Assembly: GCF_008806595.1 (NCBI RefSeq)
Contig: NZ_VZRB01000032.1
Location: 1 to 64,000, forward strand
Length of the DNA stretch: 64,000 nucleotides
Direction of reading: 5' to 3'
Origin: Streptomyces luteolifulvus
Lineage (GTDB): Bacteria > Actinomycetota > Actinomycetes > Streptomycetales > Streptomycetaceae
The notes beneath the pieces are model-generated. The model worked only from the letters and a program-made list of their open reading frames with translations, was not told the DNA's origin and searched no databases. Made by a program: the position numbers and the translations under genes. Shown here one piece after another: positions 50,001 to 58,400 of the stretch (the first letter of the stretch is position 1; each line of letters starts with the position of its first letter).

Positions 50001-50858
50001 ATGCCGCAGACCAACGCCGCCGCGATGATCGTCCCCGAGGTATGGGGCGACATGGCACAGGCCCAGTTCACCGGAAAGGTGCGCGTCGCCGGTTCCTCGG
50101 CCGTCCTCGACGACAACACCCTCGAAGGTGCGCCCGGCGACACGATCCACTTCCCGAAGTGGGGCGCCCTCGGCGAGCTCGACGAGCTCAACGAGGCAAC
50201 GCCCATGACGCCGGCCGCGATGTCCACAGACGACGCTACGGCGACGATCAAGGAAGTCGGTAAGGCCGTCGAGATCACGGACAAGGCGCGCCTTGTCTCC
50301 CTCGGCGACCCCGAGGCCGAGGCCCGCCGGCAGTTCGGCGTACTCGCTGCCCGCAAGGTCGACGCCGACCTGATCGCCCAGGCGCAGAAGGACGAGACCG
50401 CGCAGGGCGGGGGCAACCCGTTCCGCTTCACCACCGCGGCGGGGAAGCTCAAGTTCACGTGGCTTGACGCCATGGTGCCCGCCATCGGGCAGTTCGGCGA
50501 TGAGTGGGAGCCGGACGACTTCGCCGGCCTCTACATCAACAGCGTGCAGCTTGGCGAGGCCATGGCCGACCCGCAGTTCGTCGACGCGTCCAAGCTGGGT
50601 TCCGGCGAGTCCGCCGCCGTGACCGGCAGCATCGGCCGAATCGGCGGCGTGTCCGTGTTCGTGACGAACCGTGTCGCGGCCGGAAAGTTCCTGCTGCTCA
50701 AGACGGGTTCGCTCGGCCTGCTCTACAAGCGGCGCCCGCTGGTCGAGTCCGACCGCGACATCCTCGCCCGCTCCACCGTCGTGACCACGACCCTTCACTA
50801 CGCCGTGAAGCGGCTCGACGACCGCGGCGTAGCTGTCGGCACCCTCGCCACCACCTGA
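50001..50858 (+). CDS. Major capsid protein
   Basis: 285 residues, HK97-fold type without a protease-cleaved delta domain. Begins AAMIVPEVWGDMAQAQFTGK; has GAPGDTIHFPKWGALGELDE, GKAVEITDKARLVSLGDPEA, and a C-terminal domain LYKRRPLVESDRDILARSTV then VTTTLHYAVKRLDD. Position after scaffold and before connectors confirms it. Confidence 0.9.
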   Translation: MPQTNAAAMIVPEVWGDMAQAQFTGKVRVAGSSAVLDDNTLEGAPGDTIHFPKWGALGELDELNEATPMTPAAMSTDDATATIKEVGKAVEITDKARLVSLGDPEAEARRQFGVLAARKVDADLIAQAQKDETAQGGGNPFRFTTAAGKLKFTWLDAMVPAIGQFGDEWEPDDFAGLYINSVQLGEAMADPQFVDASKLGSGESAAVTGSIGRIGGVSVFVTNRVAAGKFLLLKTGSLGLLYKRRPLVESDRDILARSTVVTTTLHYAVKRLDDRGVAVGTLATT

Positions 50859-50878
50859 TCAGGAAGGAGGGCGCCGCC

Positions 50879-51019
50879 GTGTTGCTGCGCCGATATCACC
50901 CCCGAGACCCCGACGAGTCCGACACCGAGTCGGACGAGCAGGAGGTCGCCACCGACGCCCCGCAGGCCCCCAAGCCGGCGGGGCGTTCGCGTTCCAGCAA
51001 GACCGCGAAGGAGGGGTGA
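50879..51019 (+). CDS. Short charged protein after capsid
   Basis: 46 residues: MLLRRYHPRDPDESDTESDE, an acidic middle and a basic end GRSRSSKTAKEG. GTG start with AAGGAGGG upstream. Streptomyces phages commonly carry this small ORF here; possibly decorates or staples the head. Function unknown. Confidence 0.6.
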   Translation: MLLRRYHPRDPDESDTESDEQEVATDAPQAPKPAGRSRSSKTAKEG

Positions 51020-51023
51020 TCCG

Positions 51024-51416
51024 GTGGCCGGCCACGTCTACGCCACCCCCGAGCAGCTGACAGCGTGGACCGGCCAGCCCGCCCCGCCGGACGCCGAACG
51101 GCTGCTCGCCCGAGCGTCCGAGGACATCGACGACGCCCTACTCACCGCCGTATACGCGACGAACAGCGCAGGCATGCCGACCGATCCGGCCGTCGTGACC
51201 GCCCTCGCCGACGCCGTATGCGCACAGGTTGAGTACCAGCTCGCCACGAGCGACGACGGCACCGGCGCCGCCGGCCGATGGGACAGCGTCTCTATCGGCC
51301 CCGTGTCCCTGTCTGGACGCAAGGACGCCCCCGCCGCCGCCGGCGACGTCGACCTCGCCCCCCGCGCGCACCGCGCCCTCAACCGGGCCGGCCTGCTCCC
51401 GGGGGTGATCTGGTGA
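51024..51416 (+). CDS. Head-tail connector (gp6/adaptor-like)
   Basis: 130 residues. VYATPEQLTAWTGQPAPPDA with RLLARASEDIDDALLTAVYA gives the helical fold of HK97 gp6-type adaptors that sit below the portal. GTG start. Ends overlapping the next gene by 4 bases. Confidence 0.75.
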   Translation: MAGHVYATPEQLTAWTGQPAPPDAERLLARASEDIDDALLTAVYATNSAGMPTDPAVVTALADAVCAQVEYQLATSDDGTGAAGRWDSVSIGPVSLSGRKDAPAAAGDVDLAPRAHRALNRAGLLPGVIW

Positions 51417-51730
51417 ACGTCCCCCGGTGGCTACTGCGGCACCGGATCAAGGTCGAGCCGTACCTCGGCGACAGCGCATACGGACCGACCTACGGCGCCC
51501 CCGTCGAGGACGTGCCCGCGCTAGTCGCCGAGGAGATCAAGACCGTGCGCGACCGCGAGGGACGCGAGGTCACATCCACCGCGCAGATCATCGCCGAGCC
51601 CGGCCTCAACTGCCCGCCCGAGTCGCGGATCACCCTCCCCGACGGCCGGACCACCAAGGCGATCAGCGTCGCCCAGCACACCGCGCCGGGCCTCCCCGTG
51701 CCGCAGTCAACGGAGGTGAGGGCCGAGTGA
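51413..51730 (+). CDS. Head closure / stopper protein
   Basis: 105 residues. LRHRIKVEPYLGDSAYGPTY then VRDREGREVTSTAQIIAEPG are typical of the small beta-barrel stopper proteins that seal DNA in the head. GTGA overlap upstream and downstream. Confidence 0.7.
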   Translation: MNVPRWLLRHRIKVEPYLGDSAYGPTYGAPVEDVPALVAEEIKTVRDREGREVTSTAQIIAEPGLNCPPESRITLPDGRTTKAISVAQHTAPGLPVPQSTEVRAE

Positions 51731-52080
51731 CCCAACGGACCCGTCTCCGATGGAGCGGCGCCGCCGCCATGCGCGGCACCCGCGCCGGCGCCGTCCGCGG
51801 CCTACGCATCGCCGCCGAGCACGTCCTCGCCGAGTCCCGCAAGGTCGTTCCGATCGAAGAGGCCACCCTCGAACGGTCGGGCGTCGCCACGGTCGACGAG
51901 TCGTCGCTCACGGCCGCCGTGTCCTACGACACCCCGTACGCGATCAGGCAACACGAGGAACTGAACTACCGGCACGACGCCGGCCGTTCGGCGAAGTACC
52001 TCGAACGCCCCCTCACCGAGCAGGCCGGCACCGTCGCCGAGATCATCGCGGCGCAGCTGCGGAGGTCGCTCCGTGGCTGA
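51727..52080 (+). CDS. HK97 gp10-like tail component
   Basis: 117 residues. GLRIAAEHVLAESRKVVPIE, EATLERSGVATVDESSLTAA and YDTPYAIRQHEELNYRHDAG are the classic gp10-family pattern (a neck/tail completion protein). GTG start overlapping the stopper stop. Confidence 0.8.
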   Translation: MTQRTRLRWSGAAAMRGTRAGAVRGLRIAAEHVLAESRKVVPIEEATLERSGVATVDESSLTAAVSYDTPYAIRQHEELNYRHDAGRSAKYLERPLTEQAGTVAEIIAAQLRRSLRG

Positions 52081-52501
52081 CCTCGACCCGCTCGACGGCG
52101 TCGCCCGCCTGCTCGCCGCGCGCGGCCTGGTCACCTACGACCCCGAGGGCGTGACCGGCGATCTGTTCGTCGAGGTCATGCCGCCGGCGCCCGATGCCGC
52201 GGTCGCCTTGTGGCTGTACGACGGCGAGGCGCCCGACACCCGCAACGCCTACGACACCCCGCGCCTACAGGTGCGCGTACGCGGCGGGCCCGACCCCCGC
52301 GTTTCCCGCCGCCGTTGCTGGGCGATCTACAGCGCGTTGCACGGCCTCGCCGGCGTCGCCCTCACCGACGGGACATGGCTTGTGCTCGCCGCCGCGCGCG
52401 GCACCCCGGCCCCGATGGGCCCCGATTCCTCCAGCCGACACGAACACGTCGTGAACTTCGACCTCGATGTCTCGGCCCCGACCGACCACCGCACCGCATA
52501 G
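52073..52501 (+). CDS. Tail terminator protein
   Basis: 142 residues. VEVMPPAPDAAVALWLYDGE and DTPRLQVRVRGGPDPRVSRR then SALHGLAGVALTDGTWLVLA fit minor-capsid/tail-terminator proteins that cap the tail tube. Overlaps the upstream gene by 8 bases. A hairpin begins at its stop. Confidence 0.75.
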   Translation: MADLDPLDGVARLLAARGLVTYDPEGVTGDLFVEVMPPAPDAAVALWLYDGEAPDTRNAYDTPRLQVRVRGGPDPRVSRRRCWAIYSALHGLAGVALTDGTWLVLAAARGTPAPMGPDSSSRHEHVVNFDLDVSAPTDHRTA

Positions 52502-52523
52502 AGCGAGTGAGACAACCTCGCTC
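52501..52523 (+). terminator. Hairpin opening the moron 3 cassette
   Basis: GAGCGAG and CTCGCTC arms around a 9-base loop, starting at the last base of the tail terminator gene, followed by TTCC. It would stop head/connector transcription before the insert. Confidence 0.6.
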
Positions 52524-52624
52524 TTCCGACCCGGCCGATCATGATCAGCACCCCACCACACCCAGCAGCGTAATCAAGCCAAGAAAGCGAAGCTTTCAGC
52601 CAATCTTCGACGAATGCATGCCCT

Positions 52625-52752
52625 CGCGTGCGCGCGCGTGACTAGATTACAATGCTTACTCTGTTTGAGTTTTCGAGAAATATCAATTACTCGACTTCTC
52701 CAGAATATCGAACATTCAATTTTCGAATTAATTCTTAATTCGCGCGCGCGCG
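52625..52752. other. AT-rich island flanked by alternating CG tracts
   Basis: Bases 52641-52740 contain 29 G/C in 100, against about 70% around it. The left flank (52625-52640) is CGCGTGCGCGCGCGTG and the right flank (52741-52752) is CGCGCGCGCGCG, both pyrimidine-purine alternating and Z-prone. Inside is a CGAATTA/TAATTCG dyad. It probably holds a promoter or a silencer (Lsr2-type) site for the small gene after it. Confidence 0.6.
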
Positions 52753-52808
52753 AGGCTTCGGGCCTTTGCCGCGCAGCGTCCGGGGCAGGACCGCGTTACC
52801 TTTGCCCC

Positions 52809-52964
52809 ATGCCAGAAACCATGTCGGCCATTGCGCCGCTCACGTTCATGAGCGCGATCATCAGCGCCGTAATCCTCGCGGCGATCGCGCACCCCAATCC
52901 CTCGGTGCGTTCCCGCGCCTATCGAGTGCTTGAGATCATCTTCACTCGTCATGGCAGCAATTAA
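52809..52964 (+). CDS. Moron 3: 51-residue membrane protein
   Basis: MPETMSAIAPLTFMSAIISA then VILAAIAHPNPSVRSRAYRV and LEIIFTRHGSN: one membrane helix with a basic cytoplasmic tail. No ribosome site is visible and TACCTT ends 6 bases before the ATG, so the mRNA may be leaderless, as in Streptomyces lysogenic genes. It is enclosed by terminators. A longer frame from 52614 is AT-rich and unlikely. Confidence 0.55.
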   Translation: MPETMSAIAPLTFMSAIISAVILAAIAHPNPSVRSRAYRVLEIIFTRHGSN

Positions 52965-52989
52965 CCACGCATCAATCCGAATCCGACAG

Positions 52990-53026
52990 AAAGAGCCGGG
53001 CCGACTCCTGTCGCTCCGGCTTTTTC
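52990..53026 (+). terminator. Rho-independent terminator closing the moron 3 cassette
   Basis: AGCCGG and CCGGCT arms, an inner CGAC/GTCG stem and a TTTTT tract, ending 24 bases before the tail tube start. Confidence 0.8.
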
Positions 53027-53049
53027 TATGCCTAGGGAGATACATCTAA

Positions 53050-53502
53050 ATGGGGCGACCCATCGACGCCCGCGGCTGGGAGTTCGAGGTCGAGACCGAC
53101 ACCGCGAACACCTTCGCGCGCATCGGCAACCTCACCAGCTGGAACGAGAATCCCGGAGAAAACGAGGAGACCGCCGACACGACCAATTTCGACAGCGACG
53201 GCTATTACGAACAGGACGTCATGCAGCGCGGAGCGACAATCGAACTGTCGGGCCAGTACAGCGCGACATCCGGCACCCGCGACCCCGGACAGGACTACGT
53301 CGACAAGGTGTGGGCGTACCGGTTCGGCGAGGCATCGCGCGGAACGATGCGCTACCGCCACACCTCGCAGACCGAATGGACCGTGTGGGAATGCACGGTC
53401 ACGCCCGGCGAGCGCGGCGGCGAGACGAACGCCAAGACCTCTTGGGGCTGCACCTTCACCCGGTGCGGCGCCCCGACTACCGCCCCGGTGGTGACCACAT
53501 GA
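53050..53502 (+). CDS. Major tail tube protein
   Basis: 150 residues of beta structure: WNENPGENEETADTTNFDSD, GYYEQDVMQRGATIELSGQY and YRHTSQTEWTVWECTVTPGE match siphovirus tube subunits. GGGAGA lies 9 bases before the ATG. Its stop overlaps the chaperone start (ATGA). Confidence 0.83.
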   Translation: MGRPIDARGWEFEVETDTANTFARIGNLTSWNENPGENEETADTTNFDSDGYYEQDVMQRGATIELSGQYSATSGTRDPGQDYVDKVWAYRFGEASRGTMRYRHTSQTEWTVWECTVTPGERGGETNAKTSWGCTFTRCGAPTTAPVVTT

Positions 53503-53966
53503 CCGAGCCCGCCCTCGACCAGGACGGCGCCCCCGAGGTCGCCGACTTCGACGCGTTTTTCGCCGAGCAGGCCGAGCCCGAAAAGCAGGGCGTACCGCTC
53601 AAGCTGTACGGCCGCACGTACGTCCTCCCCGCCGCGCTGCCCGCCCTGTTCACGCTCCAGCTGCACCGCGTGCAGCATTCCGCCCGCCCCGAGGACATCC
53701 GGCGCCTGCTCGGCTCCCTGTTCGGGCCGGACGCCGTAGACCACTGGACCGAGGCGGGCATGGACGACCGCCGCCTCGGCATCGTCCTTTTGTGGTCGAC
53801 CGCCAACGTCGCCGAGCCGGGCGCCGTATCCATGGAACGCGCCGCCCAGCTGTACGACGAGCGCGAGGCCGCGAAGGGAAAAGCGGCGCCGCGGACGGCC
53901 CCGGGCAAGCCCCGCCCCAAGGGCAAGGGCAAGGGGAAGCCGCGGAGTTCTGGCAAGCGGTCCTGA
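53499..53966 (+). CDS. Tail assembly chaperone, short (G-type) product
   Basis: 155 residues. PLKLYGRTYVLPAALPALFT, RRLLGSLFGPDAVDHWTEAG and WSTANVAEPGAVSMERAAQL are characteristic of G-type chaperones, which bind the tape measure protein. The C-terminus is Lys/Gly-rich (PRPKGKGKGKPRSS) where the reading frame shifts. Confidence 0.82.
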   Translation: MTEPALDQDGAPEVADFDAFFAEQAEPEKQGVPLKLYGRTYVLPAALPALFTLQLHRVQHSARPEDIRRLLGSLFGPDAVDHWTEAGMDDRRLGIVLLWSTANVAEPGAVSMERAAQLYDEREAAKGKAAPRTAPGKPRPKGKGKGKPRSSGKRS

Positions 53967-54163
53967 CCCACTGGGGCGCGGTCGAGTCTGACCTCGCCCA
54001 GACCTACGGCCTGTCGGCCCAAGACATCGCGCGTCTGACCACGCGCGCGTTCCTGGTCCGACTGTCCGGTCTGCCCTCCGAATCCCGGTTCGCCAACGCG
54101 TGGCGCAGCACGCCGCGCGTCGTGTCGAACCCCGACGAGATCGCCCGTCTCACGGGGCGGTGA
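53933..54163 (+). CDS. Frameshift extension of the tail chaperone (T part)
   Basis: A -1 slip at GGGG (53933-53936, codons AAG GGG AAG) joins the upstream gene to EAAEFWQAVLTHWGAVESDL, AQTYGLSAQDIARLTTRAFL and RLSGLPSESRFANAWRSTPR, giving a G-T fusion of about 221 residues from 53499. No separate start or ribosome site is seen for this part. Programmed -1 slippage here is conserved in siphophages. Confidence 0.8.
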   Translation, partial: GEAAEFWQAVLTHWGAVESDLAQTYGLSAQDIARLTTRAFLVRLSGLPSESRFANAWRSTPRVVSNPDEIARLTGR

Positions 54164-54213
54164 TCAGCACGGCAACTGAATAGCGCGCGGCGCGCGCCGG
54201 TGGGGGGTGCTCC

Positions 54214-56439
54214 TTGTCCCTCACCATTGGTGAACTCACCGGCTATATCGACCTCGACGACTCCGGGGCACAGGCCGGAGTCAACCGCACCGAGGCCGCC
54301 CTCGCAGGTCTCCAGCGGGACGCTGACGGCCGGTTGCGCGACCTGCGCGGCCGGTTCGTCGCGGCCGGCGCGGAGATGGGCGGCGCCCTCGGCGACGGCA
54401 TCGGCGGGGGCGCCGAGGAAGCCGGGCGCGGCTTCGCCGGTATCGGCCCCCTGCTCGGCGCCGCGGCGACCAGTACGAAGCTGCTCGCCGGCGGCGCGGT
54501 CGTCGCCGCGGGCGCGCTCGCCGCCGTGCCGCTGGCCGTGATCGGCCTCGGCGCGAAGGTTCTCGCCGAGAACGAGCAGGTCAAGGGCGCATTTACCGAC
54601 CTTGGCGAGCACGTCAAGGGGCGAATGCAAGAACTCGCCGCCCCGCTGGTCGAGCCGTTCGTCAACGCGGCTGACCAGCTGGGCGGCATCTTCGACGACC
54701 TCGCCCCGCAGATCGGCGCCCTGTTCGAGGGCGTCGCCCCGCTGGTCGAGCCCCTGGTCGAGGGGATCGGCGCCCTCGCCAAGGGCGCCATGCCCGGCCT
54801 GGTCGCCGCGGTCGAGGCCGCGGGCCCGGTCATCGACGCACTGTCGACCGGCCTCGGCGCGGTCGGCGACGGCATCGGCGGGTTCTTCGAGGGCGTCGCC
54901 ACAGGCGCCGGCGGCGCGGCCGAAGGACTCGGCGGCCTGCTCGGCGCGGTCGGCGAAATCCTGCCCGCCCTCGGCGGCCTGATCGGCGCCCTCGCCGAGG
55001 CCGGCGGGCCGGTCCTGTCCGCCCTAGCCGGCGCCCTCGGCCCGCTGGTGTCGTCCCTCGCGGACGCACTCGGCCCCGCCCTCGCCTCCCTCGGCCCACC
55101 GCTCGCGCGGCTGGTCAAGGCGTTGGGCGACGGCCTACAGCCGATCGTCGACGCACTCGGCCCGGTCCTCGCCGCCGCCGCGGACGCGTTCGGCGTACTG
55201 ATCGACGCACTGTCGCCGATCCTGCCGGTAGTCGGCGAGCTGGTCGCCTCGCTACTGCCCGCCGTCACCCCCCTGTTGACAGCGATCGGCGACGTCATCG
55301 CCCAAGCGGCGCCCGTCGTCGAGCTGCTGGTCGACGCCCTCGCCGGCGGACTGCGGCCGATCATCGCTCAACTGCCCGGCCTGGTCGCTCCGTTCGCGGC
55401 TGTTCTCGGCGACCTCGCGGAAACGGTCCTGCCGATCCTGGCGCGGCTGATCGTCGCCCTATCGCCCGCGCTGGCAACCGTGGGCCAGGCGTTCGGGCAA
55501 ATCCTCGTCGCCCTCGCCCCGCTGCTGCCCGCCATCGGCGAGCTACTGATCGGCGCCCTCACGGCCCTTATGCCGATCATCGAGCCATTGATCGGCCTGG
55601 TGGGACAGCTCGCGTCCATCCTCGCGAACGGTCTCGCCGCCGTGATCGAGCAGGTGGTCGTACCGATCATCACGGCGATTGTCGCCCTGCTACAGGGCGA
55701 CTTCGGCAAGGCATGGGAGCTCGCCAAAACGGCCGTATCGAACGCCGCCCGGCTGATCGGCGAGGCCGCGACCAAACTCGCCGAGTGGGTCGGTAAGGGC
55801 ATCTCCGCCGCGGTCGACTGGATCACGGGACTACCCGGACGCGCGTACAACGCCCTCGCCGCGTTCGCCGGCCAACTGCGCGACCGAGCAGTCTCCGCGC
55901 TGCGCAGCTTCAAAGACTCGATCGTCACCAAGGCCGGCGAGGCTATCGCGTGGGTGCGAGGACTGCCCGGCCGTATCTCCTCGGCAATCGGGAACCTCGG
56001 CTCGCTGCTGGTCGACAAGGGCAAGGACATTGTTCGCGGCCTGCTCAACGGCGTGAAGAGCATGGGCAGTTGGCTGAAATCCCAGTTGGTCAGCTTCGCG
56101 AAGAACATGATTCCCGGCCCGATCGCCGACGCCCTCGGCATCGGCTCGCCGTCCAAGGTCATGGCGCGCGAGGTGGGCCGCTGGATTCCCGCGGGCCTGG
56201 TCAAGGGCATTGAGGGCGGCGCCGGCGCCCTCGATCGCACCATGCGCAGCCTGGTGAACCCGCCGGCCGTGCCCACGTTCTCGCCCGCCCTCGCGGGCGC
56301 GGGCGGGTACGGCTCCCCGTTCGCCGCCGCCTCGACCGGCGGCGCCATGGTGCACGTCGAGCACTGGCACGCCGCCGAGAACGGCACCCCCGACGACAAC
56401 GCCCGCGCGCTCGCGTGGCTGTCCAAGGCAAGGGGGTGA
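54214..56439 (+). CDS. Tail tape measure protein
   Basis: 741 residues, TTG start with GGGGGG upstream. Long hydrophobic Ala/Leu/Gly/Pro-rich repeats of the form xLGPxLxxL through residues about 60-520, then VDWITGLPGRAYNALAAFAG, and a C-terminal helical end with GSPSKVMAREVGRWIPAGLV. At about 1.5 angstrom per residue it predicts a tail of about 110 nm. Confidence 0.9.
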   Translation: MSLTIGELTGYIDLDDSGAQAGVNRTEAALAGLQRDADGRLRDLRGRFVAAGAEMGGALGDGIGGGAEEAGRGFAGIGPLLGAAATSTKLLAGGAVVAAGALAAVPLAVIGLGAKVLAENEQVKGAFTDLGEHVKGRMQELAAPLVEPFVNAADQLGGIFDDLAPQIGALFEGVAPLVEPLVEGIGALAKGAMPGLVAAVEAAGPVIDALSTGLGAVGDGIGGFFEGVATGAGGAAEGLGGLLGAVGEILPALGGLIGALAEAGGPVLSALAGALGPLVSSLADALGPALASLGPPLARLVKALGDGLQPIVDALGPVLAAAADAFGVLIDALSPILPVVGELVASLLPAVTPLLTAIGDVIAQAAPVVELLVDALAGGLRPIIAQLPGLVAPFAAVLGDLAETVLPILARLIVALSPALATVGQAFGQILVALAPLLPAIGELLIGALTALMPIIEPLIGLVGQLASILANGLAAVIEQVVVPIITAIVALLQGDFGKAWELAKTAVSNAARLIGEAATKLAEWVGKGISAAVDWITGLPGRAYNALAAFAGQLRDRAVSALRSFKDSIVTKAGEAIAWVRGLPGRISSAIGNLGSLLVDKGKDIVRGLLNGVKSMGSWLKSQLVSFAKNMIPGPIADALGIGSPSKVMAREVGRWIPAGLVKGIEGGAGALDRTMRSLVNPPAVPTFSPALAGAGGYGSPFAAASTGGAMVHVEHWHAAENGTPDDNARALAWLSKARG

Positions 56440-57323
56440 CCATGGCGCCCGGCGACCTGATCACTCGGCCCGGACAGGTGCAGTATGGCGAGCTGTTGCT
56501 CGGCGCCGGCACCCCGTATCGGTGGCGCGGTATCACGGGGTGGGAGGACCTTCCCGCCCTTGATTCCGGCACGGTGCCGCGGTCGGACGCGCACGGCGCA
56601 TTCCCTGGCGGCCTGCTCGCGCAGGCCCGGACGATCGGCCTCGACGGTCTGATCATCCGGGCCCCGCGGGCGTCGGTCGGCGCGGTCGTTGGCGCCCTCA
56701 ACGCCGGCACGGTGCCGGTCGAGGGCGAGCGCCCGTTCGTGGCGTGGCTCGACGAGCGCGGGCCCCTGCTCGCGTATGCGCGCGCCACCCGCCGCGCGGT
56801 ACCGGCCTCCCTCGGCTATCGCCTCGGCACCATCACCGGTGGCGCCCTTGAGTTCGTCGCCACCGACCCGCGCCGCTACGAACTGACCGAACGCGCAGCC
56901 TCGGCAGCCCTGCCCATGTCCGAACCTGGCCTGTCGTGGCCGCTCATATGGCCGCTCAACTTTGGCACGCCCGGCAGAACCGGCGCGCTGACCACCGTCA
57001 ACGCCGGCGACGTCGCCACACATCCCGTGTTCGAGTTCCGGGGCCCGGTCACACGCCCCGCGTTGACCAACCTCAACACCGGCGACGTGATCGAGTACGA
57101 CATCCCGCTCGCCGCCGGCGACGTGCTCACCGTCGACACCCTCGCCGGGACAGTCACCCTCAACGGCACCGCCTCGCGGATCTACACCGCGACCTCGCGC
57201 TCAGTGCCCGAGCAGACGTTCACGCTCACCCCCGGCACAACGAACCTCATCTTTCGCGCCGCACCCGGCAGCAACGACCCGACAGCGTCGGCGACCGTGC
57301 GCTACCGCTCGGCCTACTGGTAA
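56436..57323 (+). CDS. Distal tail (Dit-like) protein
   Basis: 295 residues. N-terminal DLITRPGQVQYGELLLGAGT, WRGITGWEDLPALDSGTVPR and the belt ATDPRRYELTERAASAALPM; the C-terminal half is a galectin-like beta domain (YDIPLAAGDVLTVDTLAGTV). The GTG overlapping the tape-measure stop is the likely start; the ATG two codons later is an alternative. Confidence 0.82.
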   Translation: MTMAPGDLITRPGQVQYGELLLGAGTPYRWRGITGWEDLPALDSGTVPRSDAHGAFPGGLLAQARTIGLDGLIIRAPRASVGAVVGALNAGTVPVEGERPFVAWLDERGPLLAYARATRRAVPASLGYRLGTITGGALEFVATDPRRYELTERAASAALPMSEPGLSWPLIWPLNFGTPGRTGALTTVNAGDVATHPVFEFRGPVTRPALTNLNTGDVIEYDIPLAAGDVLTVDTLAGTVTLNGTASRIYTATSRSVPEQTFTLTPGTTNLIFRAAPGSNDPTASATVRYRSAYW

Positions 57324-57337
57324 GGAGAACCCCCACC

Positions 57338-58390
57338 GTGACCGTGCGTTCGGCATGGCTGCTGACCAACGGGCAGACCCGCGAGGACACCCGCCTTACC
57401 CCCGTCGGCACCTACGCGCCCGAGTCCGAGATGCGCACCCGCGACGGCGTGATCGCCGGCGGGAACCCGTTCGCCGCGACCGGCGCCGGCGCAATGTCCC
57501 TACAGATCGGCGTCGGCCGCGCCCAGGTGCAGGGCACCGACGCCCAGGGTGCCTACCCGGTGACGGTCGACGCCCCCGTAACCCTCACGTTCGCCGACGG
57601 CGAGGCACAGTTCGCCCGTATCGACTCCGTCGCCCTGCGCGTGTACGACCAGCTGTTCGACCAGGAAGGCCAGAACCTCGCCGCCGTCGTGATCGTCCGC
57701 GGCACAGGATCGGCCACCCCCACCGCGCCGACCCTGCCCTCGGCCTGTCTGCGCCTGTGGGATGTCACCGTTCCCGCGGGCGCCTCGGCCGGCGTGGGCG
57801 GTATCAACTGGAACAGCGCTCTTGCCGACCGGCGCCGCTTCACCTCCGCCTACGGCGGAATCATCCCGCGCGGGTACGGCCTCGCCTTCAACGGCGCATA
57901 CGACGGCCAGTACCGCGACACCGGCACCGGATTGGAGCGCTGGAACGCCACCGACAACGCGTGGAAGCAGTACCCCGCCACGCCCACGCGCCCCATCACG
58001 ACGGAGCAGGCCGCCGACCCGCCGCTCAACCAGACCGGCGCATTCGTCGACTTCACCGCCGCCGCGTGGCCACGCCTGACCTTCACTGTCCCGCCGTCTG
58101 GGGCGGTATTCCTCACGATCGGCGGACAGGTCTCCAACCGCACGACTGCCGCGTCTACCGCGTGGATGACGTGGCGGGCGACCGGCGCCTACACCGAAGC
58201 CCACGGCGGACGCAACGGGATCAGCGCGCAAGGTGGCCGCGTCATCGCCTCGCGCCGCGTCTACCGCTCCGGCCTCACGCCAGGTGGTCAGGTCACGCTC
58301 ATACCCGGTTGGAACATCAGCAGCGGCAGCAGCGGCGGCACCGATGTGTTCGTACTCAACGGTCAAATCACCGTCGAGTTCGTGCCTTAA
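57338..58390 (+). CDS. Minor tail protein
   Basis: 350 residues, GTG start after AAGGAG. Beta-rich: RIDSVALRVYDQLFDQEGQN, GGIIPRGYGLAFNGAYDGQY and a C-terminal jelly-roll-like ITVEFVP end. Likely part of the tail tip or a receptor-contacting structure. The next plus-strand gene is displaced by moron 4. Confidence 0.7.
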   Translation: MTVRSAWLLTNGQTREDTRLTPVGTYAPESEMRTRDGVIAGGNPFAATGAGAMSLQIGVGRAQVQGTDAQGAYPVTVDAPVTLTFADGEAQFARIDSVALRVYDQLFDQEGQNLAAVVIVRGTGSATPTAPTLPSACLRLWDVTVPAGASAGVGGINWNSALADRRRFTSAYGGIIPRGYGLAFNGAYDGQYRDTGTGLERWNATDNAWKQYPATPTRPITTEQAADPPLNQTGAFVDFTAAAWPRLTFTVPPSGAVFLTIGGQVSNRTTAASTAWMTWRATGAYTEAHGGRNGISAQGGRVIASRRVYRSGLTPGGQVTLIPGWNISSGSSGGTDVFVLNGQITVEFVP

Positions 58391-58400
58391 CCGCACAGGG

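Noticed and set aside
52614..52808. Extending the 51-residue moron upstream to a 116-codon frame.
   Set aside because: The extension crosses the AT-rich island and CG tracts, has no ribosome site and does not look like protein.
54243..57023. Long minus-strand frames under the tape measure and Dit genes.
   Set aside because: Shadows: Pro/Ser/Arg-rich, no ribosome sites, and the plus-strand genes have recognised families.
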